Notes: generated from the letters alone by a model not told the origin. 64,000 bases of DNA from Ailurus styani (GCA_002007465.1 LNAC01000109.1:1953641-2017640), one strand, 5' to 3'; positions 1-11,181 are shown, numbered from the stretch's first letter. Program-made: numbers and translations.

Positions 1-39
1 CCCCCCCCGCCCTGCCCCAGCCAGTCTCCATCCTAGCAT

Positions 40-96
40 GCCAAGATCATGACCTGAGCCAAAATCAGATGCTTAACTGAGCCACCCAGGTGCCCC
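40..96 (-). mobile_element. CAN-SINE fragment
   Basis: tRNA-derived head only ('gagccacccaggtgcccc'). Confidence 0.8.
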
Positions 97-98
97 AA

Positions 99-202
99 GA
101 TTTTTTTTTTTTAAGTAATCTTTACACTCAACGTCGGGCTCGAACTCACGACCCTGAGATCAAGGATTGCATACACTTCCAACTGAGCCAGCCAGGTGCC
201 CC
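99..202 (-). mobile_element. Short tRNA-derived SINE (older carnivore type)
   Basis: About 100 bases, 'gtaatctttacac...gccagccaggtgcccc', lacking the CT-rich block. Confidence 0.75.
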
Positions 203-230
203 TATGAAGGTCCTTTAAATCTTCTATGTC

Positions 231-446
231 GGGCGCCTGGGTGGCTCAGTGGGTTAAAGCCGCTGCCTTCGGCTCAGGTCATGATCCCAGGGTCCTGGGA
301 TCGAGGCCCACATCGGGCTCTCTGCTCGGCAGGGAGCCTGCTTCCTCCTCTCTCCTCTCTCTCTGCCTGCCTCTCTGCCTACTTGTAATCTCTCTCTCTG
401 TGTCAAATGAATAAATAAAATCTTTAAAAAAAAAAAATAATAAAAT
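231..446 (+). mobile_element. CAN-SINE, full length
   Basis: tRNA-Lys-derived head with A box (TGGCTCAGTGG) and B-box-like segment, CT-rich block, AATAAA and A-tail. Flanked by a 14-base target duplication (AAATCTTCTATGTC at 217-230 and 447-460). Confidence 0.95.
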
Positions 447-463
447 AAATCTTCTATGTCCAC

Positions 464-1130
464 ACTAATTTGTGTCTGCTTGATCTAGTTCTCAGCTGGT
501 GGGGGAGGTATTTTAATGTCTTTCACTGTGATTGTGGATTTGTCAAATTTATTTTCATAAGTCTGTAAATTTTTACATTGCGTATTTGGAGACTGTTGTT
601 ATGGGCATACAAATTTAAATCCTTTTATCTTCTTGGTCAACTGATCTTTTTTAACATCATGTCATGACCCTCTTTAGTCCTACTAGTGTTTTGTTTTGTT
701 CTGTTTTTGCCTTAATGTCAGCTTGAATATGCCCATACTAATGTGTGGGACACACCTGCATACCAGCTTTCTTTGGCCTTGCACATTTTTCCCTCATCTC
801 CTTACATTTAGCCTTTCTGAATCTTTATATTTTTAGGTGAGCCTCTTGCAAATAGCAGATGGTTAAATATTACTAATAGCATATAATCATATAACCCTTT
901 AATTGGCAAGTTAGTCCTTTTCATTTATTGTGATTACCGATGTATTTGAATTATTTGTCATCGTATTAGATTGATCAATAGCTTTTATTCCTTCCCCCAA
1001 TGTTTCTTATAATAATTCTATTTCAAATATTTTAGATGTTGTCATGCAGTGTCCAGCATGCATTTTAAAAAATTTTATGTAGTGTGTGTGTGTATGTATG
1101 TATATATATATATATATTTTTTTTAATTAA
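464..1130 (-). repeat. LINE-1-like remnant, antisense
   Basis: AT-rich, with motifs typical of reverse-complemented old L1 (cttgcaaatagcagat, tccttttatcttcttgg) ending in a TG/TA microsatellite at 1082-1120. Family not named. Confidence 0.45.
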
Positions 1131-1292
1131 CATATAATGTATTATGTGCCCCGGGGGTACGGATCTGTGAATCATCAGGTTTACACATTTCCAGCATGCA
1201 TTTTTGATTCAACAAAGCCTAAAATTAATCCCAAACAAGATAAGGACCCTAGAACTCTTTATTTTTTTAAGTTAGCTCAAACTGTCATGACC

Positions 1293-1518
1293 CGGGGCAC
1301 GGGGGTGGCTCAGTTAGTTAAGCGGCTGCCTTTGGCTCAGGTCATGATCCCAGAGTCCTGGGAGCGAGCCCCGCGTTGGGCTCTCTGCTCAGTAGAGAGC
1401 CTGCTTTCCCCTCTCCTTCTGCCTGCCGCTCTGCCTACTTGTGCTCTCTCTCTCTCTCTAGCTCTCTGTCAAATAAATAAATAAAATCTTAAAAAAAATT
1501 AAAAACAACAACAACAAA
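1293..1518 (+). mobile_element. CAN-SINE
   Basis: Full length with A-rich tail; near-perfect target duplication aa(a/c)ctgtcatgac on both sides. Confidence 0.9.
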
Positions 1519-1575
1519 AACCTGTCATGACTCTGAGAGCAAGAGGTGCCTGCTTCTCTGACTCAGCCAGCCAGG

Positions 1576-1910
1576 AGGCTCCCCTCTGCTGTTGGTCTTA
1601 CTGATGTAGTTTTGAAACGTTGGCGAGGTCCCGAGCCAATAGCCAAGAAAGAACTCTTGAGACGTCTTGGGTGCAAAAAGGTGATTTTATTAAAGCACAG
1701 GGTCAAGACCTGTGGGCAGAAAGAGCTGCTGCACTGGGGTTGTGAGGAATGGCTGATTATATACTTTATTATATGCTTGGGAGGTAAGGAAAAAGGGAGG
1801 TGCCCAAAAGGGCTTTCATCTGCTAAAGAAGACCCTCAGGCCACTGGAGGCCTTGCTATGGTCAAGCTAAGGTTGTTTTTCCCTCTAGCAATGCATTAAC
1901 ATTAAGACAC
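1576..1910. repeat. LTR-like fragment (endogenous retrovirus class), low confidence
   Basis: The composition ('gtgcaaaaaggtgattttat', then agcacagggtcaagac) resembles carnivore ERV1 LTR sequence in reverse orientation. No retroviral genes are present beside it, so at most a solo or truncated LTR. Confidence 0.35.
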
Positions 1911-1916
1911 CCTGGA

Positions 1917-2107
1917 GGGGTGCCCGGATGGCTCCAGGTGGTTCTGCCTTCGAGGTGGTTCTGCCTTTGCTCTGCTGGTGATCTCCAGGTCCTGGGATCG
2001 AGCCCCACCTAAACAGGGAGTCTGCTTCTCCCTCTCCCTTTGCCTCTCCCCCTGCTTGTGTGTGTGCCCTGTCTCTGTCTCTCTCTCTCTCAAATGAATT
2101 AAAAAAA
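1917..2107 (+). mobile_element. CAN-SINE, diverged
   Basis: Degenerate head (gtgcccggatggctcc) and shortened tail; an older copy. Confidence 0.8.
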
Positions 2108-2219
2108 GACAATCGGGAGTTTCCTGGAGGAATGTCACACATATCCCACCAGGGGACGGGGGTGGAGGGAGTAGGGGGCTGGGAGGGGGTTGTGGGGTGT
2201 CACCTGTGATTTGTCCTCA

Positions 2220-2545
2220 GCTTGCCTTCTGCTCCCTCATCACTATGGTCAGATAATCAGCATTTTTTTCCCTCTCTGGTAGCTTTAAAGTTTTTTTCCT
2301 CCGTTTTTGCTTTTGTTCTGTACATTCACTGTGATGGTTTCTAAATGAAGACTTACCATTTCTAACCATGGTTAGGGTTTGTGCTTCTTGAATCTTTAAA
2401 CTTGTGCTTTTGTCAGTTCTGAAAATTCAGTCATGGTTATGTCTTTAAATATTGCCCTTCCCCTGTTCTTTCTTTCTCTTTCGAGGATCCTCCTAGACCT
2501 GTGTTTGCTTCTGTTATTCTCTCTTTGATTCCTTCTAACTTCCCT
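2220..2545 (-). repeat. LINE-1-like remnant, antisense
   Basis: T-rich sequence resembling reverse-complemented L1 3' DNA (tctttaaatattgcccttc, gattccttctaact). Interrupted by the SINE at 2555-2769. Confidence 0.4.
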
Positions 2546-2554
2546 TCATTTTAT

Positions 2555-2769
2555 TTTATTTATTTATTTATTTATTTTTTAAAAAGACTTTATTTATTTA
2601 TTTCACAGCGGGAGAGGATCACAAGGAGGCAGAGAGTCAGGCAGAGAGAGAGGGGGAAGCAGGCTCTCTGCTGAGCAGGGAGCCCGATGCGGGCCTCGAT
2701 CCCAGGACCCTGAGATCATGACCTGAGCCGAAAGCAGAGGCTTTAACCCACTGAGCCACCCAGGCGCCC
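2555..2769 (-). mobile_element. CAN-SINE
   Basis: Full length; target duplication acttcccttcatttta flanks it. Confidence 0.93.
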
Positions 2770-2911
2770 ACTTCCCTTCATTTTAGCTCTGCGCATTCTG
2801 GGCATAGAGAATCTGTTCTGCAGACATGTCTCCCAGATCGCTAGTTTTGATTTTAGCTATTTTAACCTGCTACATAACTCATTTCCTTTTTAAAAGCTTG
2901 TTTCAAGGGAT

Positions 2912-3105
2912 CTGTGTGCTCAGTTAAGCGTCCAATTCTTGATTTCGACCCTTGATGATCTCAGCATCGGGAGATCGAGCCCCGTGTCAGGCTCTTTGCT
3001 GAGCTTGGAGCCTGTTAAGAGCCTCTCTCTCCTTCTCCCTTGCCCATGCGCCCCCAAAGCTCACTGTCTTCCATGCTCTCTCTCTCTCTCAAAAAGAAAA
3101 AATAG
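2912..3105 (+). mobile_element. CAN-SINE, diverged
   Basis: Recognisable head and CT block, several deletions. Confidence 0.8.
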
Positions 3106-3129
3106 TTTGTTTCATGGAGTCCATGTTTC

Positions 3130-3348
3130 TTTCTTTCTTTTTTTTTTTTTTTAAAGATTTTATTTATTTATTTGACACACACAGAGAGAAATCACAAGTA
3201 GGCAGAGAGGCAGGCAGAGAGACAGGGAAAGGTGGAAGCAGGCTCCCTGCTGAGCAGAGAGCCGGATGCGGGCCTCGATCCCAGGACGCTGAGATCATGA
3301 CCTGAGCTGAAAGCAGAGGCTTTAACCCACTGAGCCACCCAGGCGCCC
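3130..3348 (-). mobile_element. CAN-SINE
   Basis: Full length, young-looking; target duplication tccatgtttc at both ends. Lies 29 bases from an opposite-strand copy. Confidence 0.93.
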
Positions 3349-3377
3349 TCCATGTTTCATTTTTAAAAGTTCTACTT

Positions 3378-3628
3378 GGGGGCACCTGGGTGGCTCAGTG
3401 GGTTAAAGCCTCTGCCTTCAGCTCAGGTCATGGTCTCAGGGTCCTGGGATCGAGCCCCACATCAGGCTCCCTGCTCAGTGGGGAGCCTGCTTCCNGTCCA
3501 GCATCGGGCTCTCTGCTTGGCGGGGAGCCTGCTTCCTCCTCTCTCTCTGCCTGCCTCTCTGCCTACTTGTGATCTCTCTCTCTCTCTCTGTCAAATAAAT
3601 AAAAAAAATCTTTTTTTTTTAAATAAAT
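3378..3628 (+). mobile_element. CAN-SINE with internal partial duplication and an N
   Basis: Target duplication aaaagttctactt on both sides. Around the single N at 3495 the segment 'atc(a/g)ggctc...gcctgcttcc' occurs twice, so two alternative copies appear to be joined end to end. Confidence 0.9.
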
Positions 3629-3734
3629 AAAAGTTCTACTTGATTCTTCTACACACCTGCCCCCCTATAATGTCTGATTCTTTGGAGTTCTGATTCCTAA
3701 CATTTTTCCTGTAATCATTTGTTAAATCATTAAA

Positions 3735-3945
3735 AAAAATTTTTTTTCTAATTTATCTATTTTAGAGAGAGGGGAGAGAGAGAGACACACACACACCAAG
3801 TGGGACAAGGGGCAGAGGGACCGAGAGAATCGGAGGGGACTCCCTGCTGACAGTGAAGCCTGATGTGGGTCTTTATGCAACCACCCTGAGACCATGACCT
3901 GAGCCGAAATCAAGAGTCAGACGTGTAACAGACTGAGACCCTTAC
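3735..3945 (-). mobile_element. CAN-SINE, old
   Basis: Reverse-oriented, strongly diverged. Confidence 0.75.
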
Positions 3946-5054
3946 ATCGTTTTAATTGAATTAGAATGTACCTCCGGAGAAGTATCAAATCATAGGTGTA
4001 CACCTCACTGAATTTCCAAAAGCAAAGCAAACAAACCCTTGGAATTAGCCCCGGGGTCAGGACTCAGAACATTCCAGAACCCACCCTAGTGCCCACTGCC
4101 GGTTTCTTCTTCCCCTTAAAGGCCAACACTTTTTATAGTCCTTTCCAGGACTCATTTGATGTTGTCTTTCAGATCGTTTCCATTGTGTGTTCTAGAGATC
4201 TTGGGCTTCTCATCTTCTGTTTTTTGTGTCCTCTGAGTTTCAGCCCTAGGGAGTTGTCCCCCTAGGGATTTGACATTTCTTAGTGTGAGCTCATCCTTAG
4301 GGTGACTGGTTCTTAATGATCCTTGCCTCCAATAGAATCCGTTGCAGCCTGGATAGAAGGGAGTATGGCTTCCAAGCTTTTCCCTTTTGCTTATGCCCCA
4401 GGAGTATCACCAGACTAGGCTCAGTATTTATGTCAGTGTTTGGCCTGGGAGTTTCTGGACCATCCCCGTCTGGTAAATTGACATTTCAAACCACATGATG
4501 CTGGGCTGGGAGTTTTGGATTCTCAGGCTGAAACAGACAAAGCTTGCTTGTCACCTCCCTGTAGATGGGCACACTTTCTCAAGGTCCCCTGTTCACTTCT
4601 CAGAGAGCTTAGGACCCCCTCTGGCCTTGGGTGTGCCCCAAGGCTGTCTCCTGTCCCCACCCGGGCTCTAAGCCCAACCCCATGCCGCTCACCCCTTCCT
4701 CAGCGCAGGGCAGAAGCAGGGTGAGCTCATTAACTGTCAGCTTCGGGGGACAGGGCCCTCTTGTTTCCCGCATCTGGGGATTTCTCTTTCTTTTGTGCAA
4801 TCGCAGCTGTGCATTTGAAATAATTTCTGTTTCATTGACCATTTGGAGGAGTTGATGATGAGAAAAATTTCAGGTCACTTTGGTATGCAAAATCAGAAAC
4901 ACCTGAGGGGGGCGGTCTTCACAGAGCTGTCCAGCACTTGCAAAGTAGCTAATGTGGCTGTGGAACTGATTTTTGATTTTCATTTAATTTTCATTAATGG
5001 GTGCTTAAGTATAAATAGCGACAGGCAGCTAGTGGCTCCCCTGTTGGGCAGCGC

Positions 5055-5600
5055 AGCCTTAGGAAGGAAAGAGGTGCTCTCCATGGTTCCATGGACCAGG
5101 CGGGCTCAGGTCAGACTAACCCCAGAGTGTGGACAGCCCGCATTCCAGCCTTGGTCCACGTCCCTGACCATCTTGATGGAGCTCAAGTGGGAGTCATGTA
5201 GGTTGGCCTAGATTCCATTCTGTGGATTTGGACCTGCAAGTGCCTGAGGAATGGGCCAGACTGCCTGGGGGACAGGAGGCCTAGACGGTGCCCCAGGGAT
5301 CTGTGTATCTGTTGAGGGTGTGGCATAGATTGAGGATTAGGAACACCTTGAGTGACAGGATCCCAATGCCCCTTAAAACCTTGGTTTTCCTTCTCCACTC
5401 CCTCCCGCCTCCCCCACTGTGTCCTCAGTCCTCAAACTCTTTCCCGATCCTCAGACTCTCCCTGGAGGGCTCCTCCTCTGGGAGGGCCACCTTCCCCAGG
5501 GCCTCAGGCTCACTCTCCAGGTCTCTAGCCCAGACAGACTTCCCCTCCCCCTAGCATCCTGCTCTTCTCCTGTGATTCCGCTTCCACTTCCGGAGTGTCC
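5055..5600 (+). repeat. Inverted duplication, left arm
   Basis: It pairs with the reverse complement of 7225-7835. The core (about 5105-5345) aligns almost base for base, including 'ggcgggctcaggtcagact' and 'caagtgcctgaggaatggg'. The outer end near 5055 and the inner part toward 5600 are more diverged. No known repeat family was recognised. Confidence 0.85.
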
Positions 5601-6260
5601 TTCCCGCCCATCAGTAGCCCACGCGGACACTTGGGAGTCGCCCTGGACTCCACCCTCTCCTTCCTGAATCTGCTTAGTCACCAAGTCTCCTGGCTGGAGT
5701 CCACCTCTGTCTGGGTGCCTCTACAGTCAGGCCTCCCCATCACCACCTGGGGTCGGCCCCAGCACCCCCCTCTGGACTGTCACACTTCCTCACTCCCCCA
5801 GGGATGGTGGCCCCAGAACCTGACTAGGGCTTCAGTCTTGCTTCATCTGCTTCCCACAGGGTTTTGCTTTGCTTCTGCTTTTAAATGCACCAACGCTTCT
5901 CTGGACCCACGTGCATTTTGCCCCCTTAGAGGGATGATCAACTGTCCCCAAGAGGGGGCTGTGCCCTTCAGAAGGGATTCTTATCTCCCCTGATGATCAC
6001 AGACCCCACCCAGGCTGCCTTGCCCCTCCAGGCACTTGAGACTAAGGCTTCTTTCTCCAGCCTGTCAACGCCCTCACTGCTCCCACTGACATGCCAACGT
6101 TGTCCCCAGCCATTGGGTGGCTTGCTCAGGCCCCTGCAGACAAAATCAGCCTCCTTAACCTGGCACTCAAGGCCCCTCCTCATTCCACCCAGGCCCCCCT
6201 TTCTGGCCTCACCCCAGTGCTTCTGAAACCCTCCCAGATCCCAGAAATCCCTAGCCTGAG
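5600..6260 (+). repeat. L2-like ancient LINE remnant
   Basis: It resembles the L2 3' region ('tccttaacctggcactcaag', 'agtcaccaagtctcctggct'). Strongly decayed, no open frame. It sits inside the loop of the inverted duplication. Confidence 0.5.
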
Positions 6261-6632
6261 CCGCTGTCCCAGGGCCATTCTGATTATCAGCTGGGCTTTT
6301 GGTTCTCCTTAGTTTGCAAACGACTGTACACAAAAGTGAATACACCGAGTGTAAAACGCTGTCCCAATGGGCTGTCGTTGAGATTTTCCCCAAAGTTTGT
6401 ATTAGGGTAAATTTCAAATATTAAGAAAAGTTGAAATAATGAATTCATGAGCCCCTTAGGTCCACCATCTATGGTCAATGATTGTTAACATTTGCTTGGG
6501 TGTGTATAGGGTTGCTTGGTTGGTTGGTTTTGCTAAATCGGTCGAAATTAATTCCCAAAAATCATAAGATTTCACTTCCTGAACATACTGAATATTTCAA
6601 CATGCATGACCCAAAACTGAAACCACAATCCC

Positions 6633-6812
6633 GGGGCGCCTGGTTGGCTCAGTCAGTTAAGCATCTGGCCTTCAGCTTGATCCCAGGGTCCTGGGGTCGA
6701 GCCCCGCCTCGGGCTCCTTGCTCAGTGGGGAGACTGCTTCTCCCTTTCCTTCTGCCCGCCGCTACTTGTGCTCTCTGTCAAATAAATAAATAAAATCTTT
6801 AAAAACAAAAAA
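6633..6812 (+). mobile_element. CAN-SINE
   Basis: Slightly shortened CT block; A-rich tail. Confidence 0.9.
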
Positions 6813-6822
6813 CCATAACGCT

Positions 6823-7031
6823 GGGGCACCTAGATGGCTAAGTCGGTTAAACATTGGCTTTCAGCTCAGGTCTTGATCCCAGGGTCCTGGAATCGATCTC
6901 CGCATTGGGCTCCCTGCTCTGTGAGGAGTCTGCTTCTCCCTCTCTCTCTGCCCCTCCCCTTGTTCCTGCTCTCTCTCTATTGCTTGCTCTCTCTCAAATA
7001 AATAAATAAAATCTTTAAAAAAAAAAAAAAA
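6823..7031 (+). mobile_element. CAN-SINE
   Basis: Second of three tandemly placed copies in the same direction. Confidence 0.9.
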
Positions 7032-7032
7032 G

Positions 7033-7196
7033 GCTGGAGTGCCTGGGCGGCTCAGTGGGTTCTGCCTTCAGCTTGGGTCTTGATCCCAGGGTCCTGCTCT
7101 CTGCTCAGCGGCAAGCCTGCTTCTCCCTCTCCCTCTGCTGCTTCCCCTGCTTGTGCTCTCTCTCTGTCAAATGAACAGATCTTATTTAAAAAAATA
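7033..7196 (+). mobile_element. CAN-SINE, internally deleted
   Basis: Third copy of the cluster; lacks part of the middle. Abuts the right arm of the inverted duplication. Confidence 0.85.
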
Positions 7197-7224
7197 ATGA
7201 AAAGAGAATGAAAATGTGCCCGTC

Positions 7225-7835
7225 GAGAAGTGGGGGGTGACAGAGGGACAGTTAAGGAAGGGGGAATGGCATGGGTACAGACCCCCAGGCTGGGGAAAGT
7301 GGCATGTGTCTGGGGGATCCTGAGCTGTGTAAGGCTGTCACTGAGGCCCCCTGGGGAGCTGGAGCCCCTCGGGTGGGCAGCTCTGCCAGGGGAGGAGCCC
7401 TCCAGGGAAAGCCTGAGGGTCAGAAAGGGCTGAGGACCCAACAGGAATGTGGGGGGTGGTGTGAAGAAAGAAAGCCAAGGTTTTAAGGAACAAAAGAGGC
7501 CATCGGAGTTGTGACTGTCACTCAAGGTGTTCCTAATCCTTCTCAATCTATGCCGCACCTTCAACAGGTAAATAGGTGGGGCCTAATATAGATCCCTGGG
7601 GCACTGTCTAGGCCTCCTGTCCTCCAGGCAGACTGGCCCATTCCTCAGGCACTTGCAGGTCCAAATCCACAGAATGGAATCTAGGCCAACCCACGTGATT
7701 TCCACTTGAGCTCCATCAAGATGGTCAGAGACGTGGACCATGGCTGGAATGCCGGCTGTCCACAACCCTGGGGTCAGTCTGACCTGAGCCCGCCTAGCCC
7801 GTGGGGCGTGGGGAGCAACTCCTTCCTGTTTTAGC
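7225..7835 (-). repeat. Inverted duplication, right arm
   Basis: Reverse complement copy of 5055-5600. It carries an extra stretch of about 18 bases near 7570-7590 (plus 'ggtaaataggtggggccta') that is absent from the left arm. The inner end borders a SINE fragment at 7033-7196. Confidence 0.85.
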
Positions 7836-7849
7836 AGAAGGGAAAATGG

Positions 7850-8030
7850 CCTTTTACTGAGCAGTTACTATGTGCTGGGCTGTCAGGTACTACTTAGTTT
7901 AGTCGCTATCAGACCTGCACGATGGGCCTTAATGCTAACCATAAGGGGTCGGTTCAAGTGTTGGGCATTCATTCATTCAACATACATTTATCTCCTATGG
8001 GCCAGTAACCTGCGTTGGGGATACAAAAAT
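7850..8030 (+). repeat. MIR-like remnants
   Basis: 'gcagttactatgtgctgggc' and the cattcattcattcaa segment are typical of MIR elements; decayed. Confidence 0.5.
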
Positions 8031-8504
8031 CAAAGATGCTAGGAATTGAATCCGGAATCAAGTCGTGTGTTGCTTTCACATTACACAGGAACGATCCCCA
8101 CCTCCACCCTATTTCTGGCTCCAGCTCCACCCGGATTTTGGCATATTCCCTAGCAGGCTGTATCAGAATTCTGGCAGGCCAAGAGGGGCTATGAAGCTTG
8201 TTCTCCTTAAAAACCTCCCCATATGTCTCTGATTTGGCAGGCTAAGATAACCTGAGAACTCTGCTAGTGAAATTCTTGAAATGTTTCATAAAATTATTGA
8301 AAATTTTATTTTAAATGCACAGCTGAGCTCCCATGACAGAGAAATCCCAGGAGTCTAGGAACGAAGAGGGGACTAAACACGGTAGATGACAGCCAATGAG
8401 TTGATAATGTTGGTAATTCCCTTAGGTGTCAATGAAGGTCGATAACCAGGAGCAACGGGAGATGAGACCCCACAATAGGGTTGCTAGGAAAAAAGTACAG
8501 GATA

Positions 8505-8708
8505 GGGGCGCCTGGGTGGCTCAGTGGGTTAGGCCTCTGCCTTCAGCTCAGGTCATGATCTCAGGGTCCTGGGATCGAGGCCCACATCAGGCTCCCTGCT
8601 CAGCAGGGAGCCTGCTTCCTCCTCTCTCTCTGCCTGCCTCTCTGTCTACTTGTGATCTCGCTCTCTGTCAAGTAAATAATTAAAAAAAATCTTTAAAAAA
8701 AATCTTTA
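8505..8708 (+). mobile_element. CAN-SINE
   Basis: Full length; target duplication aaaaagtacaggata flanks it. Confidence 0.95.
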
Positions 8709-8856
8709 AAAAAGTACAGGATAATACAGGATGCCTGTGTGTTTGTGTGTATACAGACAGATGTATGCATTACATACACAAACACACATATACAGAAATA
8801 CTTTTTTTTGGCTATGGTACTTTTTTTTTTTTGACCCACCCAAAATGGAAATTGTA

Positions 8857-8890
8857 GGGGCTCCTGGGTGATTCAGTTCGTTGAGTGTCA
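8857..8890 (+). mobile_element. CAN-SINE head fragment
   Basis: 34 bases, 'ggggctcctgggtgattcag', truncated and followed directly by LINE-1 3' sequence. Confidence 0.65.
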
Positions 8891-9098
8891 AAATAATATG
8901 AAATCAGAGAGGGAGGCAAACCGTAAGAGACTCTTAGCTCTAGGAAACAAACTGAGGGTTGCTGATGGGGAGGTGTGGGGGGGTGGGCATTAAGGAGGGC
9001 AGGTGATGTGATGAACACTGGGTGTTCTCTATGCAGCTGATGATTCACTGACCTCTACCTCTGAAACTAATAATACACTGTGTTAATTAATTGATTTT
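8891..9098 (+). mobile_element. LINE-1 3' end (carnivore L1)
   Basis: Characteristic carnivore L1 3'UTR: 'ggaaacaaactgagggttgc', gatgaacactgggtgtt, ctgaaactaataatacac. Severely 5'-truncated. A SINE landed in its tail. Confidence 0.85.
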
Positions 9099-9103
9099 TA
9101 TTT

Positions 9104-9288
9104 TTTATTTTTTAAAAGATTTTATTTATTTATTTGACAGAGAGATACAGCCAGAGAGGGAACACCAGCAGGGGGAGTAAGAGAGGGAGAAGCAGGCTTT
9201 CCCACAGAGCTGGGGCTCGATCCCAGGACCCTGGGATCATGACCTGAGCCAGGGTAGACGCTTAACGGCTGAGCCACCCAGGCACCCC
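9104..9288 (-). mobile_element. CAN-SINE inserted in the L1 tail
   Basis: Target duplication ttaattgattttt on both sides. Confidence 0.93.
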
Positions 9289-9479
9289 AATTAATTGATT
9301 TTTAAATTAAAAAAAATTTAAAAGAAAAGAAAGAAATGGCAGAGCCTTGAGGGGATAATTTTCCATGTGTGAGACTCAGAGGCACAACAGTTAGGACAGT
9401 CAGAGTTCCCCCCCCTCCCCATCTTGAGAGTGTACAACAACACGAAAGGGAGCGTAAAATTCAATATGTTGATTATGAT

Positions 9480-10190
9480 TAAAGACATAAAATAAGAAAT
9501 CCAAACCCTCAGACAACAAACACCACAAACGCCCCTTGATTTGACAAAGAACCAGAGTTTCTAAACATGAAAAATGTAGTCGTTGAAACAAAGATCACAG
9601 TGAAGCCTTCAACATGTGGCCTGAACACCACAGAGGAGAGGATGAGTGAGCCGTGATAAGAGATTTCAGGGAGTACAGAGAGCTGAAATGATGAAAGAAA
9701 TATGAAAAAGAAGTAAGGAGACATAGTAGGATCAGAATATTCAGCATCTAATCGAGTTTCCAGAAAGAGTATGATTCAGAGAATGAGGTAGAGGTAATAT
9801 CTGAAGATAGAATGACTAAGAGTTTTCTGGAATTGTTGAGTCCTAATTTCTCAAGAAATGAGGAAACACTGTAAATCCTGAACATAATGAAAGATGCGTG
9901 CATGTAGATTTCTGCAGTAGAACTATGCAGAAAGATGTGTAAAAAAAGATTTTCTCACAGATCCTTCCTCGAAGAATTGTTAACTGTGTACTTGAGGCAG
10001 AAGAAACTTGTGTTTAGAGTATTTTAAGAAAGGAATGAGGAACAAGGAGGGCATGTGACCCAGGCAAGACCTTGGTGAAGGTCTTGGCTCAAAAAAGCTG
10101 TGGTAAAAACTGGCAAAATTATCAAAAACAACCATTTCCGTACCCTGGAAGTTAACACAGGCAGACGGTAATTTCAAAGGCATTTATTCG
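9480..10190 (+). repeat. Old LINE-1/HAL1-like 5' region, sense
   Basis: A-rich, resembling the L1M/HAL1 5'UTR-ORF1 region ('gagtttccagaaagagtatg', 'aggtagaggtaatatctgaa'). No intact frame. Confidence 0.5.
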
Positions 10191-10539
10191 ACAAAAGCTC
10201 GAGAGCCTCATTAATAACAGTGGCATCTGTGATATTTTATCTCCAGGTGACTCCCGTTTCCCACCCCCCGCCCCCAAGGCCAGGACATGGTGGCCGTGAA
10301 AACTGGCAGCCTCACTTCCGCTGGAGGGGCTGACCTGATTTGGAGCTCTGCAAAAAAAAAAACAACTCATGGTGAGAGGCACTGTTGAAAATAATACCAA
10401 TTAGTGGTAAGCAAATGGGGGAAGGCCAATGTCATGGCCGCCTAAGGCCTCAATGCCGTTTGGGGCAAGCAAGTGACTCCCCACAATTTTGAGGAGATCG
10501 AGGGCACAAGCTAGCCACGGGGGAATTTGGGAAGCTCCA

Positions 10540-10592
10540 GCATATAATCGAGAGTCAGGTGCTCAACTGACTGACGCCACCCAGGCACCCCA
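10540..10592 (-). mobile_element. CAN-SINE head fragment
   Basis: Only the tRNA-like head is left (gccacccaggcacccc). Confidence 0.65.
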
Positions 10593-10593
10593 A

Positions 10594-10745
10594 GACAGAT
10601 CTCATTTAATCCTCACCACAGAGGAGTTTCTAGTTCACATTTGGGAAAAATGAGACTCAGAGAGGTAAAGTAACTTGCTCTAGGTCACACAGCTAATACA
10701 CAGCAGAGCTGATACACTGACTGTGGTCTGTGTGACATGCAGAGA
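10594..10745 (+). repeat. MIR remnant
   Basis: 'tcatttaatcctcaccacag', gagactcagagaggtaaag and 'ggtcacacagctaatacaca' are diagnostic for MIR. Confidence 0.75.
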
Positions 10746-10797
10746 AACAGGAGAGTAGCCCCAACCCAGGAGAAAAGCACTCACTAGAAACCGTTGG

Positions 10798-10960
10798 AGG
10801 GGGCCCAGATGCTGGACTCAGTAGACAAAGACTTTAAGTTGGCTATTACAAATATGTCCAAAGAACTAAAGGAACATGTGTTTGAAGAATGAAAGGAAGT
10901 ATGATAGTCACTCATCAAGTAGAGAATATCAAAAAAGATACTGATTTTGGTTTTTCAGAA
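10798..10960 (+). repeat. Old LINE-1 (ORF1-side) fragment, sense
   Basis: 'tagacaaagactttaagttg' and 'caaagaactaaaggaacatg' match the L1M pattern. Confidence 0.55.
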
Positions 10961-10964
10961 CTGA

Positions 10965-11003
10965 GAGACAGATGCCTAACCGACTGAGCCACCCAGGTGC
11001 CCT
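10965..11003 (-). mobile_element. CAN-SINE head fragment
   Basis: Ends gagccacccaggtgccc. Confidence 0.65.
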
Positions 11004-11082
11004 AAGAGTTTCTTTATTTTTTTTTTAAGATTTTACTTATATATTTGGTATTTCATTGCATTTTTTTGTCTTTAAGTTTATT

Positions 11083-11181
11083 TTTTTTCTTTAGTAATCT
11101 TTACACCCAATGTGGGACTCGAACTCATGACCCCAAGATCGGGAGTCACATGCTCTTTAGACCTAGCCAGCCAGGTGCCCC
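11083..11181 (-). mobile_element. Short tRNA-derived SINE
   Basis: gtaatctttacacccaatg ... gccagccaggtgcccc. Confidence 0.75.

Noticed and set aside
231..300. tRNA-Lys-like head of the SINEs as real tRNA genes
   Set aside because: A and B boxes are present but the cloverleaf and anticodon arm are degraded and fused to the SINE body in every copy.
230..414. Many short frames with the repeated peptide APGWLSGLKPLPSAQ and relatives, throughout the window
   Set aside because: Translations of the SINE head in different copies. SINEs are pol III-derived non-coding elements; repetition reflects copy number, not protein conservation.
5288..5554. Similar short frames in both arms of the inverted duplication (sharing RLSLEGSS)
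   Set aside because: The resemblance follows from the DNA duplication. The frames differ in start, length and end and show no known domain.
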